Source: Phytophthora sp. 'mugwort' (taxonomy: Eukaryota; Oomycota; Peronosporomycetes; Peronosporales; Peronosporaceae). From it: 64,000 nucleotides of DNA. Both the position numbers and the translations under genes were made by a program. Positions 21,903-31,512 of this stretch are shown here, one piece after another; position 1 is the first letter of the stretch; every line of letters starts with the position of its first letter. The stretch is from NCBI GenBank assembly GCA_033558025.1, contig JAUCEF010000007.1, forward strand, positions 3,658,001 through 3,722,000, in the 5' to 3' direction. The notes beneath the pieces are model-generated. The model searched no databases. It saw nothing but the letters and a program-made list of their open reading frames with translations, and was not told the origin of the DNA.

Positions 21903-22631
21903 TTACTCAGTGGGTACTGCCACCGTGTTGGATCTCACCTTCTTCGTCTTAGTTTGTTTGTCGGAGGCTGCTGCGTCGACCCGCTTCTTCCTCCTCTTCG
22001 GTTGGGAATTAGCGAACGAGTGCTGCGACAAACTCTGCAGAATGAGGTCGTCCTCGTCCATGGCTTGTTCCTGTTGGCTCTGCGAGAATCGGTTGAACTC
22101 CAGTCGGCCCAGCAAAATGTCCTTCATACCTTCATCCACTTCAAACTTGGGTTCTCCTCGAGACAGCGCCAACGCCGCCTCCATCCCCGTGATAGCAGCC
22201 GGATCCACCGTTCTCTGGAACTTGACGTCGGTTCGAGCTGCCAGGCCCACGCTCTTGTCCTTCACGGCAGCGACCGCCGCCTCCGCCTCCTCCGTCTCAG
22301 CGTACTCCAAGTACATGAACCCGTCGGGCTCCATGTCCACGAAGTTGTGATGGATCTGTGTGACCATTGATAAGTGGCAAAGCGTGTCAAACTTGGCAAA
22401 CGATTAGGACAAAATTGTGGCAAATTGCATTTAACGCACCGTGACAGACAGCAGCATGCCGTACTGGGCGAAAAAGTCGCGCACCGTGCGTTCACTGGCG
22501 CACAGCGCTGACGGGACGCTGGTAACACAGACCACGTGGCCTGTCCTCACAGCATTCTTGTCGCTGGATTTGACAATGACTGGGTCCTTCTTGGCGGCGT
22601 CCGCGCTCTTCTTCTTCCGCGTCGGCGCCAT
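21903..22631 (-). CDS. RRM-domain RNA-binding protein
   Basis: Two exons: 22631-22440 and 22355-21903. The 84-base intron has a GTGCGT donor and an ACACAG acceptor, phase 0. The protein is 214 aa. A basic N-terminus (MAPTRKKKSADAAKK) leads into one RRM: RNP2 is HVVCVTSVP, and RNP1 is GFMYLEYA after the splice junction. The C-terminus is polar with a KRRKKR nuclear-type signal and Lys-rich end. The length and layout resemble small nucleolar or ribosome-biogenesis RRM proteins, but I cannot name the orthologue. The start is chosen because the upstream in-frame ATG (22754) lies before the initiator at 22708-22727. The gene is divergent from the methyltransferase gene. Confidence 0.8.
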
Positions 22632-22707
22632 TCGTTTTCGGTTGCCAATTATTGTGCAAGTCGTAAGGACTAAAACAAATGTTTGCTTGGCAGCATCAGT
22701 AAAAAGA

Positions 22708-22727
22708 GGTAATTTCGCAAAATGAGT
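22708..22727 (-). promoter_or_regulatory. Oomycete-type initiator for the RRM gene
   Basis: The minus strand reads ACTCATTTTGCGAAATTACC, resembling the oomycete Inr (TCATTYYNCAWTTT). It lies about 90 bases before the ATG at 22631, in the 170-base gap shared with the divergent methyltransferase gene. A weaker TCATACCATTTGG on the + strand lies just before 22802. Confidence 0.55.
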
Positions 22728-22801
22728 AAGAAATGATCTTTGGTATAAAGACATGGCTATTTAAGAAAAATCTTGCTAATACCAACTCATACCATTTGGC
22801 G

Positions 22802-23728
22802 ATGACAGACATGCCGAAACGCGAGGTGCAACTACACTCGCATGACTTCGAGTGGGAAGACCTCGCGCGGGAATGCCAGATGCAAGAGGACGGAAGCACC
22901 GTAGCTACCGAAGACGAGGCTGAAGAGGGGTTCATCCTCGAAACGCAGCAGCTCGCCAAGGAGGCTAAGAACAAGTGGGACGTCTTCCACCAGCGTAATA
23001 ACGGTTGGTGAGCTGTCACTGCGTTTTTGAGTCTCTGCACGTTCGAAGCTGACGCAAACCCATTTCTTAATTCAGGCAAAGTCTACAAGCCCCGGAACTA
23101 CCTCATTAAGGAGTTCCCGGAGCTTGACTCGCCGGATCGTAAGGTGGTGGAGGTTCTGGAGCTCGGATGTGGCTACGGCAGCGCCATCTTCCCCGTTCTG
23201 ACAGAGTGCGCAAACGTTCACGCTCAAGTCTGCGACTTCAGTGCACACGCCATCAAGATCCTCCAGCACAACTCCGAATATGACGCCACACGGTGCCGTG
23301 CCTTCGTGTGCGATATTGCGCTGGAGGAGCTGACGGGCGTCGCTCCAGAGTCCGTCGATATTGTGCTGATGGTGTTCGTGCTATCGGCGTTACCGCCGGA
23401 ATCGTTCGCGCAAGCACTGCAAAAGATCTTCGCGGCACTGCGGCCAGGCGGGATTGTCTGTTTCCGTGACTACGGGTTGTACGATCTTGCCATGCGGCGC
23501 AACGCCAAGAAGCTGGGTCCAAACCTATACTACCGCAGCGACGGTACCTTGGCCTTCTTCTTCTCACGCGAGGTTCTCGCAGAGCTGTTCGAGCAAGCCG
23601 GGTTCCACACACTGGAGAATGAATACTGCACCGTTCGACTACGCAACCGCAAGAAGGGGGTCACCATGGACCGTGTCTGGCTGCACGCAAAGTTCCAAAA
23701 ACCCGAAGCGAAAGACAGCGAAACATAG
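22802..23728 (+). CDS. METTL2/6/8-type methyltransferase (tRNA m3C)
   Basis: Two exons: 22802-23003 and 23076-23728. The 72-base intron has a GTTGGT donor and a TTCAG acceptor, phase 1, rejoining NNG with KVYKPRNYL. The protein is 284 aa. The N-terminal WDVFHQRNNGKVYKPRNYL block is typical of METTL2/6/8. Next come SAM motif I VLELGCGYGS, the acidic end of the second strand (VCDFSAHAI), CDIALEEL, and FVLSALPPE. The post-I region has GGIVCFRDYGLYDLAMRR, and LYYRSDGTLAFFFS is also family-specific. Family knowledge: 3-methylcytidine at position 32 of certain tRNAs. The METTL6-like length fits a cytosolic enzyme without a mitochondrial leader. Confidence 0.9.
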
Positions 23729-24776
23729 AACTATGCGTTAGACATCAGCAGGCATTGTTACCGGGGAATGTTATTCTCCAGGGCAAGTTCAGTAGCATAG
23801 AATTATCTTCACCACCAGCTCTTCAATTCGGTGAAAAGGGCATGCACTGTATCCAGACAAGGTCTGGTCTAAGCTCGAGTAGATTTGAGTTTATTGTCAC
23901 GTCAAGCGCGGCCTTCAGTCTTGGCGTGCTATGATATGCAGCCGCATTAAATTCAACGCCACCGCCCAAGCGCAATAGCATCCGACACACTTACCGCAGC
24001 GTGAGACGAAATAGATTTCGGTTGTGGCACGAATTCCGCGAACATATAAACTGAAGCACACCACGCTTCGCATGCAGCACGCGGGATCAAACTGGGAGAG
24101 GTACATGTTGAAGGCGCGCGCATTAAGATCGCTCCGCAGGCGTTCATTTGTAAAGGTGGAACGTGGCTCCACCATTCCGGTAACGCCAAATTCCAGCCGT
24201 CGACGAAAATGCAGCAGTCTGACCGCTTGCACGTCAACTTACCGAGGCAACGTCGACGTTCTGTAGCTTGTGAAGCGCAATGGGGTCAACGTCATTCCAG
24301 CACGTAGCAGTTAAAGCACATTATAATAAGGGCACCATAATCGAAAATTCAATCGCCAACTGCGCATCTCTAGCGGCCATGTTGAGATGTCCACGGAAGT
24401 GATAAAAACTGAAGTGAAATCAAACGTAGAGCTGGCATTGCGAGCCGTCTCGTCGGGCCATGATTCACGTCTGTTGTAAAATACCACGGTACGCGCCAGC
24501 GTCGGACCCCTCTACAGTACCGGTATGCATCAAACGATCATAGTCGTCGTTTCTATGGGGATCGAATGCCCTTTCGTTTGTCGCAATTGCAAACGCTGAA
24601 CCTGAGGTCAGAACCCAAGCAGCAAAACGAGCGAGCCAATCCCTGCATGCTCTGACCAACATGGCCGGGCCCGAGCGTGGCGAGACCATCGGACATGTCG
24701 ACGGATAACGGGTGAGGAAGCGACGACCTGACGTTGCGTGGGGACCATTCAGCGGATGCGAAAACATGTTGACTGC
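23729..24776. other. Intergenic, no gene seen
   Basis: Minus-strand frames of about 100 codons near 23915-24237 have two alternative readings, no motif and high Cys/Arg; taken as chance. Confidence 0.5.
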
Positions 24777-25232
24777 ATGTCGATCTCCTGGCTCGCTGGA
24801 GCTCTGCTATCTATCATAGCAGGCTCGCTTTCGCTACTCGGCCAATCTGAAGTTCAAATTCTACCGACTGGAAGCTCCGATCTGCTGCAGTTAGACCTGT
24901 TCCGAACGAGAACCAATCTGCGGTTACCGGCAGAATACATCAAGAACAGCGACGCCAAGCAGCATTCGCGTAAGATGGGACCAAGTGGTAACCGCAGGTT
25001 GCTCAAAATTCGTTCGGGACCACCGACGAGAGAGTGGGCTCGGACCCTGCACGACGAGGACGATGGGAGAATAGTCCCTGCAGTGTCGTTGAATACTCAC
25101 CGCACCACATTTCGCCGTTCCGTTTTCTCAAACGGTATTTTGCCTTTCAAAGTTATGACGGCAGGTCTCGTCACTTCAACTTTCTTGGTAGCATTTGCGT
25201 ACGCGGTGCCGTCAGTGGATCTTTCTCGCTGA
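24777..25232 (+). CDS. Candidate secreted, degenerate RXLR-like protein
   Basis: 151 aa from the second in-frame ATG at 24777. The first ATG at 24738 would put a charged stretch before the hydrophobic core. MSISWLAGALLSIIAGSLSL is a good signal peptide. Downstream are RRLLK at residues 73-77 and DEDDGR at 93-98, in the order and roughly the spacing of the RXLR-dEER translocation region of oomycete effectors. RRLL is not a canonical RXLR and it sits somewhat late. The C-terminal part has a second hydrophobic stretch (MTAGLVTSTFLVAFAYAV) that could be a membrane segment. No intron is seen. It could be a decayed effector, a divergent family member, or a chance frame. Confidence 0.4.
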   Translation: MSISWLAGALLSIIAGSLSLLGQSEVQILPTGSSDLLQLDLFRTRTNLRLPAEYIKNSDAKQHSRKMGPSGNRRLLKIRSGPPTREWARTLHDEDDGRIVPAVSLNTHRTTFRRSVFSNGILPFKVMTAGLVTSTFLVAFAYAVPSVDLSR

Positions 25233-25682
25233 CCTCGGACAACGGTTGCAGCTAGATTTTAGGTCCGCTCCCGCCTCAGACCTTCTTCTCAACCCCGTTG
25301 ACGATACAGCCAGCCGCTTGCGCCGACGAACACCTCTCTAGCTTTAGCCCTTGCCGCGGAACGGCGGCTTGCCGGTGGAATAACCTAGTAGCTGTTTTAA
25401 GCTTATTAAGAGCCTACACCGTGTATGGTTGGAAAGCCTTACCGTAGCGTAAAGTACCGGTATCCCTTTCAAGTTTGCATATTTGGACCGCCAGAATTGA
25501 CTTTCCACCAATCAGCGATATTAAAGGGAATTGACCAATCTTGGGGCTGGAGCGCGGCTTGTAGGGTGGGCCCGAGGTACATATGACGTGCAGGCCGGAC
25601 GGACGTGAGCCGCCCCATTGTGGAAATCCCGAGCTCGTGCTTAAGTGGCCCAAGAGAAGAAGCAGAGTACCTTCCCCTGAGT
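25233..25682. other. Intergenic, presumed ETF-QO promoter
   Basis: No coding tract. CCATTGTGGAAATCCC at about 25615 loosely resembles the oomycete initiator, about 65 bases before the ETF-QO ATG. Confidence 0.4.
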
Positions 25683-27765
25683 ATGTGGCGCCGCTCGCTG
25701 TCATTGCGTTCGCATCTGCAGACGTTCAAGCGTCAGCCAGCCGCGCACTCGCGCTTTTTGTCGTCCGCTGCGCTCACGCCTGAGGAGCAGGAGATGCTCA
25801 ATGAGCCGCGCGAGGCCATGGACTACGACGTGCTGCTGGTACGTCGTCGTCCACACACTTGGCAGTGTCAGAGTGATGGTCAAATTCATATTTTATGCCT
25901 GTGATAACTGCGAAATGAACAGGTGGGGGCTGGTCCCGCGAGTCTCGCGGCCGCGATTCGCATGAAGCAACTTTCGGCCGAGAAGGGCACGGATCTGTCT
26001 GTATGCGTGGTCGAGAAGGGCGCCGAGGTGGGCTCGCACATCGTGTCGGGCAACGTGTTCGAGCCGCGCGCTCTGGACGAGCTGCTGCCTGACTGGAAAG
26101 AGCGGGGCGCTCCTCTGGATACGCCCGTGACCAAGGACCAGTTCCTTCTTCTCTCGGAGGACAAGTCGCTGGGTCTGCCGCACTTCCTGTTGCCCAAGGA
26201 GGAGGTGAGTCACATTCTGTTCTGGTGGTGGACGACACATAGAAACATCTGATCCTGACGTCAATCCTACTTTCCTTTATGATTTGATAACCTTTAGCAC
26301 AACGATGGCAACTACATCATCAGTCTGAGTAAGTTCGTCCGCTGGATGGGCGAGCAGGCCGAGGAGGCCGGCGTCGAGATCTACCCTGGCTTCTCGGCCT
26401 CCGAGGTACTGTACCGCAAGGACGGCTCCGTGGGTGGCATTGCCACTCGCGATGTTGGTATTGGCAAGGACGGCAAGCCGAAGGGCACCTTTGCTCGCGG
26501 CATGGAGCTACGTGCACGTGTGGTACGTAGACGAGTATATTAATTGAGTGAGTTGCTGAATTGTTTGCAGCTGCTGACGACTGTGGGGATGCGTGTGTTT
26601 TCTGTTGCAGACACTCTTTGGTGAAGGATGTCGTGGCTCATGCAGTGAGGAAGTAATGAAGAAGTACAACCTGCGCGAAGGTGTCCAGCCGCAAACGTAC
26701 GGTCTTGGTGTGAAGGAAGTGTGGCGCATTCCTAAGGAGAAGCACCAGGCTGGGCTCGTGCAGCACACGCTCGGCTGGCCGCTACAGCGTTCACTGATGG
26801 ACAAGACTTTTGGTGGCTCCTTCATGTACCATATGGAGGACGACCTTGTCCAGATTGGCGTGGTTGTTGGTCTGGACTACGAGAACCCGTACATTAACCC
26901 GTATGAGGAGTTTCAGCGATTTAAGACTCACCCTGCGATCAAGAAGTACCTGGAAGGTGGCGAGTGCATTCAATACGGTGCTCGTTGCTTGAACGAGGGT
27001 GGCTACCACGCTATCCCGAAGTTGACGTTCCCCGGTGGCGGTTTGATTGGTTGCTCGGCTGGTTTCCTGAACGGTGTGAAGATCAAGGGCACACACACCG
27101 CTATGAAGTCGGGTATGCTTGCTGCCGAGGCTGCGTATGAGGCTCTGACTTCCACTGGCACGGAGCCCGTCGCCGAGACGGCGGAGATCAACCCCGAGGA
27201 GCCTACAGCTGACATCTCGAGCTATGAGGCTGCTGTGGAGAACTCGTGGATTGCCGAGGAGCTTAAGGCTGTTCGTAACGTCCACGCTGGCTTTCACAAT
27301 GGCTTCCTTCCTGGTCTGTTGTACGCTGGAGTGGCGACGCATGTTTTCAAAGGAAAGGAGCCGTGGACCATTCCGAACACAGTTGCTGACTCGGCCAAGA
27401 CGCGCCCGGCCAAGGAGTTCGCGCCCATCGAATATCCGAAGCCGGACGGCAAGTTGACGTTCGACCTGCTCTCGAACCTGCAGCGCAGTGGTACCAACCA
27501 CAACCACGACCAACCTGCTCATTTGCGGATTAAGCCGGAGCACTCGGAGGTTCCCTCGAAGGAATCGTTCCCCGTGTATGCTGGTCCGGAGCAGCGATTC
27601 TGCCCTGCTCGCGTGTACGAATACACCGATGGCAGCGAGGCCAATGGTGTCCCGCAGCTCGTGATCAACGCCCAGAACTGTGTCCACTGCAAGTGCTGTT
27701 CTATCAAGATGCCGAAGGAGTATATCAACTGGACTGTCCCTGAAGGCGGAGGTGGCCCTGCTTAG
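25683..27765 (+). CDS. ETFDH: Electron transfer flavoprotein-ubiquinone oxidoreductase
   Basis: Four exons: 25683-25838, 25923-26204, 26298-26522 and 26611-27765, all phase 0; 605 aa. It passes electrons from reduced ETF to ubiquinone at the inner mitochondrial membrane, serving fatty-acid and amino-acid oxidation. The N-terminus [20 protein letters not shown] is Arg/Ser-rich and acid-free, a mitochondrial leader. FAD site: [17 protein letters not shown], where the last Gly of GxGxxG is Ser. Further family blocks: [32 protein letters not shown] across the third intron, and [14 protein letters not shown]. The 4Fe-4S ligands are FCPA, then [13 protein letters not shown] near the C-terminus, ending VPEGGGGPA. 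The length is close to the human enzyme. Confidence 0.95.
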
Positions 27766-28003
27766 TAAGTTCCCTGCGTGGATCCTTATGTGTTGATTGT
27801 TGCTGAACATTTTGAATTAACAATGTGTCGCTGTCGCTTGTCGTGATTGCACAGTGAGCTCATGTAAGAATCTCTTGGAGAGTACTTTGGTCTTCGTCGA
27901 CTGGGGCTTGTAGTAAATATACCCGATATTACGGTTGGTACAAAACTAGAAAACTGAGTGAGAATGCGATCGCTATAGTTCCATATCTTCTGTCTGACGA
28001 GAC

Positions 28004-29019
28004 TTAGCCTAAGATCTTTGCTAGAGCCGTCTTCTGTAGAGTCGTGAGATGGCGAGGAAAAGCAATGTCGAACCTGATGCGTAGGTCACCACGTTCGCCT
28101 GGTTGGTTGGTCATGGGCATGCCTTCCTTCTTCACTATCTTCTCCGAACTCGGACATACCACCTCGTTGCACGAAATGGCCAGTTTTCGACCATCCAGCG
28201 TTGGCACCTCGACGCAGTAGTCACCAAGTGCCTCACTCAGCTTCAATTTCGCTGTGAATACAAGGTGGGCACCGTCGCGCTTGAACAAGCTGTGTTCTTG
28301 CTGCACCACCTGGAAGATCACGTCGCCAGCTTCGTTAGTTCGAGTCTCGTTGCCTTCGCGATCGAATGTAATCTTCGTGCCAGCCTTCCAGCCGGGTTTA
28401 ATCTTGATTACGAAAGTCTTGGCATCATCTACCAGCTCGTCGTTCTGCAACCGCTTGCGCTCGATGACAATAGATTTGGAGATTCCCAGGAAAAGCTCTT
28501 CCAACGTGCAAGCCAGCTCCCGTACAATGGGCTGCGCCTTTTCGGGTCCTTTCTTACGCAGTGAGCTTGCAAATGGCAATGTATCGCCAAAGCCAAAGTC
28601 ACCGAACGGGTTGTTCGTCCCGAAAAACTTGTTGAACACATCCTCGGAGGCTCGCTCGTTGAAAGCGTAGCCGTCGCGCATCTCACCGTTCTCATCGGGA
28701 ACTCCGTTCTTGAGGCCGTCGTAACCATACTGGTCAAAGATGGCGCGGCGTTCCGGGTCGCTCAGCACGTCGTACGCCTCGGAGATCTCTTGAAAACGAT
28801 ACTGAGCCTCAGCCAGGTTGTTCTTGTTCTTGTCAGGGTGCCATTTCATCGCGAGTTTGCGATAGCTGGGATCGATAGAAGCACCAGAAGAAGAGAAAAC
28901 GAACATTCAGTACTTTTGCATAGATCACAGGCATCGTATGCTGCTAGAAACACTTACGCTTTCTTCATTTGCTGCTCGGTGGCGCCACGCGGGACTTGCA
29001 GCAGCTCATAATAGTCCAT
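28004..29019 (-). CDS. Class B (DNAJB-type) J-domain co-chaperone
   Basis: Two exons: 29019-28958 and 28865-28004. The 92-base intron (GTAAGT...CCCAG, phase 2) splits the J domain; 307 aa. The J domain begins MDYYELLQVPRGATEQQMKK and has HPD in MKWHPDKNKNN. A short Gly/Phe segment (FFGTNNPFGDFGFGD) follows. There is no CxxCxGxG zinc domain, so it is class B. The C-terminal substrate-binding halves contain CTLEELFLG, IKIKPGWKAGTKITF and HLVFTAKLKLSEAL. It stimulates Hsp70 ATPase and hands over substrates; it most resembles DNAJB1/DNAJB13. It is convergent with the ETF-QO gene. Confidence 0.93.
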
Positions 29020-29242
29020 TCGTGTGTGCAAGTTGTCGTAGACGGTGTAAGAAGATCGAGGTCGTTTCGAGGAATGGAGCGAGCCGTCGGCGACTACTAA
29101 ATCTGGTGTGAACACATCTCAACGACCAAAAGTCAACATGGACGCACCGTCCTGGCCGGCAAAACGAAGCTGGGTTGCAGATATATTACGTTCTGTCGGC
29201 TGCAAGTGTCAGCTATTGACTTGCTCTGACACGCGGTTGAAA

Positions 29243-31379
29243 CTAGAAATCGCGGTAGAGCATGAGCATACCGTCTAAGTGGATAATGGCACGGTCGAGG
29301 CGGTCGAGCGAACGGCTGAGCTTGTCGAACTTGTCGAGATCGTTGGCTTCAACCAGTTGCTCCGACCGCGCAATGAGCTCTTTGTTGTCCTCCGCCTCGA
29401 ACTTTCGCCGACGGCGAAGACGACACAACGAGTCCTGCACGCGCTCCGTAATACGCGCCTGCATCTGCGGCACGTCCACAGACCAACAGAAGAACGTGAA
29501 GGCGGGGTTATGGTCCGCGCGCTTCGGGATTTCCTGCATCTTCAGCAGCTTGTCCGTATACAACTCGTACAGCCGATGCCGCGCATCGTTCGACGGCAAC
29601 ATCGCCAGCTCGCCGATCGTTTTCTGTTCTAATTGACGTTTCTCCATCAGCAGCCGCACAATACGAGCGCTCGGAACGCCATACTTGTCCTGAATGTACG
29701 CGTGGGTCGTGGCCTGTTGTAGGAACTCGACGATCTTCTGCATGTGTACCACGTATTGACCACCGTCACCTGCGCGCGCCTGAGTCGGGTCAAACACTTC
29801 CTGTGCGACCTTCATCACCATACCCGACTTGTCACGGCACATGACCATAATGTAGTTAAGCAGTAGTCGCCACGGGTTGTTCGCCTCAGAAGGCAGCGCT
29901 TTTTTCACAGTCTCCATGTCGAACAGCTCACGTGCTGACACGGGAGCCGAGGTAGGCTCGTCCTTTTCGCGCTCACGCGGAGCCGAGTGTTGAAGCATGG
30001 CCGCCACAATAACGCCGGCTACCGCGTTGATATTCTCGGTCGCAAACCTAATACAAGCCTTGTGCCGCAGGTCTCGCAGCAGCTGCGTCACACCAAAGCG
30101 CCACACTAGCGAACGCTCGTCCGTGTGTGCTCCAGAGCCGTCCGGAACATCTTCACCGCTGGTTTCGCCACCGGTTGTGCCATCACCAGACGACGTCCCA
30201 CGGGTAGGGAGCTTAGCGCGCTTTGAGTTTTTCTTGCGCTTGGAGCCACGAGACGATGTGGACGACGAAGTAGAGCTAGGTTCCCACTCCGCCTCCGAGT
30301 CGTCCTTCTCCTTACGAGCGGCTTTATCTGCGTCAAGCATCATCTGCAGTTCCACAGGGACAACATTTCCTGATGGCGGCGACAAAGCCTTCCGCTTCTT
30401 GCCGCGCACTGTGATCCCGTCCTCGTCGCCAACCTTTCCGTTTTTATTTAAGCCGTTCGCATTGGCAGCATTCCCAGCGGAATTAGCAGCCGTCGATTTG
30501 CTGTTCAGGTTGCTAGTAGAGCCCTTATCCTGTCCGCGCATGATACTCGCAGGGAATTCCGGAGTGTCCTCGGCCTCCGCCATCTTCAGGTCCAGTGGGT
30601 GCACTCGCGAGATGTAGCGCTTCTTGGCCATCTCCACGAAAGCCTCGCGTACCAAATGACGGCACTCATCCATCTCCTCCTCACTGATCTCATCCTCGTC
30701 CGCAGCCGTAGCCTGTTCTCCGTCCTCCTGCGCCTTCGGCTTCTGGCGCCGATGCTCCGCCAAGGTATAAGCCATCGTCTCAAGTGACTGATCAATGCGC
30801 ACGCGTCCCTGAACGAGCACCTCCTCCATGATCACCTCGCCCTCCACGCCGAAGGTCTCCTTGGCCAGCTCGATGAACTTAGGGAATCGCAAGCGGTACA
30901 GCGCTTCCTGCACGTTAATCTGCCATAAATAAGTGAAAATCAGCGTAAAAAAAAAAACACCACAATAGGGAGAACACCACAAGCTGGGAAAACGTACATT
31001 GTAGGAAACTGTGACTTCACCGCCGCGAGCAGCAGCCACGGGCGCCACGTCCAGCACATTGTGTTGCAGCAACTTGAGCAGCGCGCACTTAATCTGTAAT
31101 ACACGAACAACATAACGTAAGAATTTAATATAATGCGGTATTGCAGCACAAAAAACATTGCCGCATTGTACCCACCTCGTGCACCGACGGTGCCGAGGAT
31201 GCCGCCTCTGTCTGGCGCTGTAGCTTGTGCGCGATCTCGGCCAGCCGCAGGCCCTCGGATCGCAAGAGCGCCTCGGCCACCTTTCCCGTTACGTCGCCGA
31301 ATTCCTCGCGCACGACGCTCAGCACCAGCGCGCGCTCCGAGCGCGAGGCGAAGCCCGCCTTCCTGTCGCCGGTCGCCAT
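29243..31379 (-). CDS. RNA polymerase III subunit RPC3 (C82/RPC62)
   Basis: Three exons: 31379-31176, 31093-30998 and 30919-29243, all phase 0; 658 aa. It is a subunit of the Pol III subcomplex that helps open promoters of tRNA and 5S genes. The N-terminal winged helix (VLSVVREEFGDVTGKVAEAL, then LAEIAHKLQ) and IKCALLKLLQHNVLD match the family. LYRLRFPKFIELAKETFG and IMEEVLVQGRV follow. The middle contains a long acidic/polar insert (AEWEPSSTSSSTSSRGSKRK) not expected in human RPC62. C-terminal winged helices and a coiled coil (RLRRRRKFEAEDNKELIARS) complete it. It is divergent from EZH2, with only 133 bases between the start codons. Confidence 0.9.
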
Positions 31380-31512
31380 TCGTCTGCAATGGCCTTGTGT
31401 CCGCCAGCCAACGGCTGGATCGTTCTGTGTACTAAACATCAACATTAGTGTGTCGTACGCGTTGTGCAACTTACTCGCAACTTTATCAAGTGCAATAGCA
31501 GCAATCACCAAC

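Noticed and set aside
23915..24237. Cys-rich secreted peptide gene
   Set aside because: Two overlapping minus-strand frames of similar length and no signal peptide; a chance frame is more likely.
26791..27810. 339-codon open frame antisense to ETF-QO
   Set aside because: It mirrors the GC-rich third positions of the true gene, has no domain and crosses the real stop; a shadow frame.
30000..30617. 206-codon + strand ORF inside RPC3
   Set aside because: Antisense to the Ser/Lys-rich insert of RPC3; hydrophobic readings arise from reverse-complemented Lys/Glu codons.
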